A stretch of DNA of 64,000 bases from Hungatella hathewayi (GTDB taxonomy: Bacteria; Bacillota; Clostridia; Lachnospirales; Lachnospiraceae), in assembly GCA_025149285.1 (NCBI GenBank), contig CP102274.1:5172001-5236000 (forward strand), in the 5' to 3' direction. Of the stretch, positions 61,946 through 64,000 are shown piece after piece. Both the position numbers and the translations under genes were made by a program. Within the stretch, counting starts at the first letter, position 1; each line of letters opens with the position of its first letter. A model generated the notes under the pieces. It was not told where the DNA came from and did no database searches. It saw only the letters and a list, made by a program, of their open reading frames with translations.

Positions 61946-62884
61946 TTAAAAGACGCTCTTTCCAAATACTTTTTTTGATATTTTGTTGGCGGTCAGAAGA
62001 AGCGTTACCGAGAGCACAGAAAGGATCAGATTCCCGGCTGCCGCAAAGGAAAATCTCAGCTGGTTTAACCCTTCATCGACTATGAATTTCTGTATTACAT
62101 AGGATTTCGAATAATTAAAGGCGTTTCCCAGCAGATACGACTGGTTGAAGTTGGAAGCCACCGGCCCGCCGCTCAGTAAGTTTCCGCAGTTCATAACGAA
62201 AAGGACCCCTGCCGTCCATGCGATAGACGGCAGCGTGATCTGTGTGATCCGTTTCAAACGGCCGGCGCCGTCCACAGCTGCCGCCTCATAAATATCCTGG
62301 TTAATGCCCGCAATGGCCGCCAGATAAATAATCGCATTCCAGCCGCTCTCCTGCCAGCAGTCGATCCACACGCCGATCCACCAGAAATACTTGGAATCTG
62401 CCAGAAATTCGATGGGCATATCTGTGATATGCAGTCTCATCAGAATATCATTGATCAGCCCCTTACTGTCCAGAAACACGATCCAGAGAGTCGCTACTAT
62501 GACATAGGACAAAAAATGCGGTAAATAGCTTCCTGTCTGGGTCGCCTTCTTCAGCCACTTGAACGGTACCTCATTGATAATGAGAGCCAGCAGAAGCGGC
62601 GATGTAAAGGTAAAGAAGAATTTTAAAAAGCTCATTCCCAGAGTGTTTTTCATGGCGAGATAAAAGCTCTCGCTGGAGAACAGTTCCTTAAAATACTTCA
62701 TTCCGGCAAATGCATGGCCGAAAAATCCATCGGTCAGCGAATAATCCAAAAAGGCATTTGCCAGTCCCATCACAGGGATATAGGAAAAAATAAAAAAGAA
62801 TATCATGGCAGGTATCACCATCAACTGCAGCTGAAACTGCCTCTTTCCCCATCTCTTTTTTTTCGGTAACTTTTTCATAGACAC
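61946..62884 (-). CDS. Carbohydrate ABC transporter permease (LplB/YteP-like)
   Basis: A 312-residue permease and the first gene of the operon. It has a basic N-terminus (KKLPKKKRWGKRQ), six membrane segments, and the EAA loop NQDIYEAAAVDGAGRLKRITQITLPSIAWTAGV. The GTG at 62884 has GGAGG eight bases upstream and is preferred over the ATG at 62878, which is too far from it; the frame extends to 62923. It pairs with the LplC-like subunit. Its promoter region faces the YesM-type sensor gene. Confidence 0.9.
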   Translation of the reverse strand: MSMKKLPKKKRWGKRQFQLQLMVIPAMIFFFIFSYIPVMGLANAFLDYSLTDGFFGHAFAGMKYFKELFSSESFYLAMKNTLGMSFLKFFFTFTSPLLLALIINEVPFKWLKKATQTGSYLPHFLSYVIVATLWIVFLDSKGLINDILMRLHITDMPIEFLADSKYFWWIGVWIDCWQESGWNAIIYLAAIAGINQDIYEAAAVDGAGRLKRITQITLPSIAWTAGVLFVMNCGNLLSGGPVASNFNQSYLLGNAFNYSKSYVIQKFIVDEGLNQLRFSFAAAGNLILSVLSVTLLLTANKISKKVFGKSVF

Positions 62885-63079
62885 ATACCAAACCTCCTCC
62901 ACCTGTTGTTTTTCCCTTTGCAAAACTAAAAAAACGCTATATAATTGATTACTGGGAACATTTCCGTTTGCAAATACAGTATATCACATGGAATTTATGA
63001 AATAAGTACACGTTTTTTGGAAATAGTACAATAAATATAGTTGTTTTCACACACCAACCGTACTCTGGAGGTCTTACAA

Positions 63080-64000
63080 ATGGAAATAATCAAAAAAATG
63101 CATTATAAATCAAAGCTGATTCTCTGTTATCTTGTCCTTGTCTCCTTCCCGCTTATCCTCTGTCTTATCCTTCTGTATCAATCTATCGTTAAGCCAGTCC
63201 GGGAAAATGCGGTGAGCGCCATCGATCAGAGACTGGAGCAGGAACTGAGTACCATCAATTCCAAAATTGAAAAAATAAGAAATGTCTCTTATTTAGTCTC
63301 CACCAACACGGTCATCAACAAGTTTTTCGTACCCAAATTTTACGGTGACCTGGAATTAATCGAGATTTTGAACAACGATATTTCTCCCCTGCTCTCATGG
63401 CTGGAGGCCTCCAGCCCGGAAGTATCCTATTACCACTTTTTCACGAACAATCCTTCGATTCCGGATACCCAGTATCTCCACCACTATGATGATTACCGTT
63501 CAGAGCCGTGGATGCAGGAGATGGAGCAGTCTGTTTTTGATAAGGGCTATTATCTGGAGCCATATCATCAAAACCGCAGCTACAGTTTTGGATACGGCGT
63601 GGAAGATCAGATGGTCTATTCCCTGTTCTACCCTCTTCTGACTGCCAATAACTTTCTTGAGGTCTGCATAAAGCCCTCTGTATTTTTCGAAGACATGAAA
63701 GCCATACCGGCCATGGAGTCCGGTTTTGTGGCAGCCGTCAACAGAGATGGAAAAGTTATCTCCGACCTTCCGTCAACGGTTACCGCCGCTTTCCGCGAAG
63801 CTCTGGAACAGAGTCTTACAGAAGGCGGCTATCTGTCCGGCCCTGCCGACAGCCCTGTCCTCGTCTCTCTGGAACAGACTGAGTATCTGCTGTCGCTTCG
63901 GAAAATCGATGCTCTGGACAGCTGGATTCTCTGCGCTGTTCCCAATGCTGAGATCGTCGGGCCGGTTTTAAAAGCGCAGCAGTCTTTTGCACTGGTAATC
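63080..64000 (+). CDS. YesM-type sensor histidine kinase, cut by the right edge
   Basis: The frame is open from the ATG at 63080 (GGAGG eight bases upstream) to the window end, giving the first 307 residues. It has an N-terminal membrane segment (YKSKLILCYLVLVSFPLILCLILLYQS) and then a large predicted extracellular sensor region (about 40-290), as in YesM/LytS-like kinases (dCache-type sensor). The second membrane segment, HAMP and kinase domains must lie beyond the edge. It is divergent from the carbohydrate ABC operon. In Clostridia and Bacilli such kinases, with an AraC-type YesN partner, respond to the sugar handled by the neighbouring transporter, so this protein probably induces that operon. 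Confidence 0.85.
   Translation, partial: MEIIKKMHYKSKLILCYLVLVSFPLILCLILLYQSIVKPVRENAVSAIDQRLEQELSTINSKIEKIRNVSYLVSTNTVINKFFVPKFYGDLELIEILNNDISPLLSWLEASSPEVSYYHFFTNNPSIPDTQYLHHYDDYRSEPWMQEMEQSVFDKGYYLEPYHQNRSYSFGYGVEDQMVYSLFYPLLTANNFLEVCIKPSVFFEDMKAIPAMESGFVAAVNRDGKVISDLPSTVTAAFREALEQSLTEGGYLSGPADSPVLVSLEQTEYLLSLRKIDALDSWILCAVPNAEIVGPVLKAQQSFALVI

Noticed and set aside
1..64000. cas genes, prophage, insertion sequences, tRNA or rRNA genes
   Set aside because: No transposase, integrase, phage structural, cas or RNA gene signature was seen in the translated frames or sequence.

Overview
The window looks like chromosome from an anaerobic, spore-forming gut Firmicute of the Lachnospiraceae (Clostridium cluster XIVa; an Enterocloster/Hungatella/Lachnoclostridium-like genome). 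The evidence is a spoIIIA sporulation operon at the left edge, strong AGGAGG ribosome sites, intermediate GC, many DASS, MATE and ABC transporters, AraC/GntR/LysR/ROK regulators and a YesM-type kinase beside a sugar operon. The genus is an inference; no rRNA or tRNA gene was seen.

Layout. 1-2200: start of the spoIIIA operon (AA to AD, minus strand) with a SigE-like promoter. 2324-4990: a YARHG-domain lipoprotein, then a 13-repeat type I-C-like CRISPR array with its leader on the right and no cas genes in the window. 5000-16000: a flavin reductase; a minus-strand operon of aryl-sulfate sulfotransferase, thioredoxin reductase, DASS transporter and the two halves of a Tm-1-like protein; a divergent MATE pump behind a leader terminator; and an AraC-type regulator fused to the same TIM-barrel family as the operon gene. 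16000-24400: a ROK regulator/acetyltransferase unit, SdpI-like protein, a tandem M14 enzyme/pseudo-enzyme pair, an ECF sigma/ABC operon and a decayed methyltransferase. 24400-31200: a LysR gene and an operon of DASS transporter, APS-reductase-like ferredoxin and flavoprotein, cysteine-desulfidase-like protein and opine dehydrogenase. 31500-36300: a TPP-riboswitch-controlled thiamine salvage operon. 36300-49000: DMT, MATE and MFS exporters, an Opp-type ABC operon, two PEP-mutase/isocitrate-lyase-family genes and a cupin, with a divergent GntR gene sharing an operator-like motif. 49000-53100: two AraC/GyrI regulators, a pentapeptide protein and a C45 acyltransferase-like hydrolase. 53100-64000: a carbohydrate ABC importer with three glycosidases and a divergent, truncated sensor kinase.

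Most blocks are self-contained catabolic or export modules with their own regulator. The strongest candidate for an undescribed system is the sulfotransferase/TrxB/DASS/split-Tm-1 operon with its TIM-barrel-AraC regulator (5800-15800). Next are the APS-reductase-like operon (25415-31222) and the two tandem enzyme/degenerate-paralogue pairs (18678-20548 and 45713-47532).
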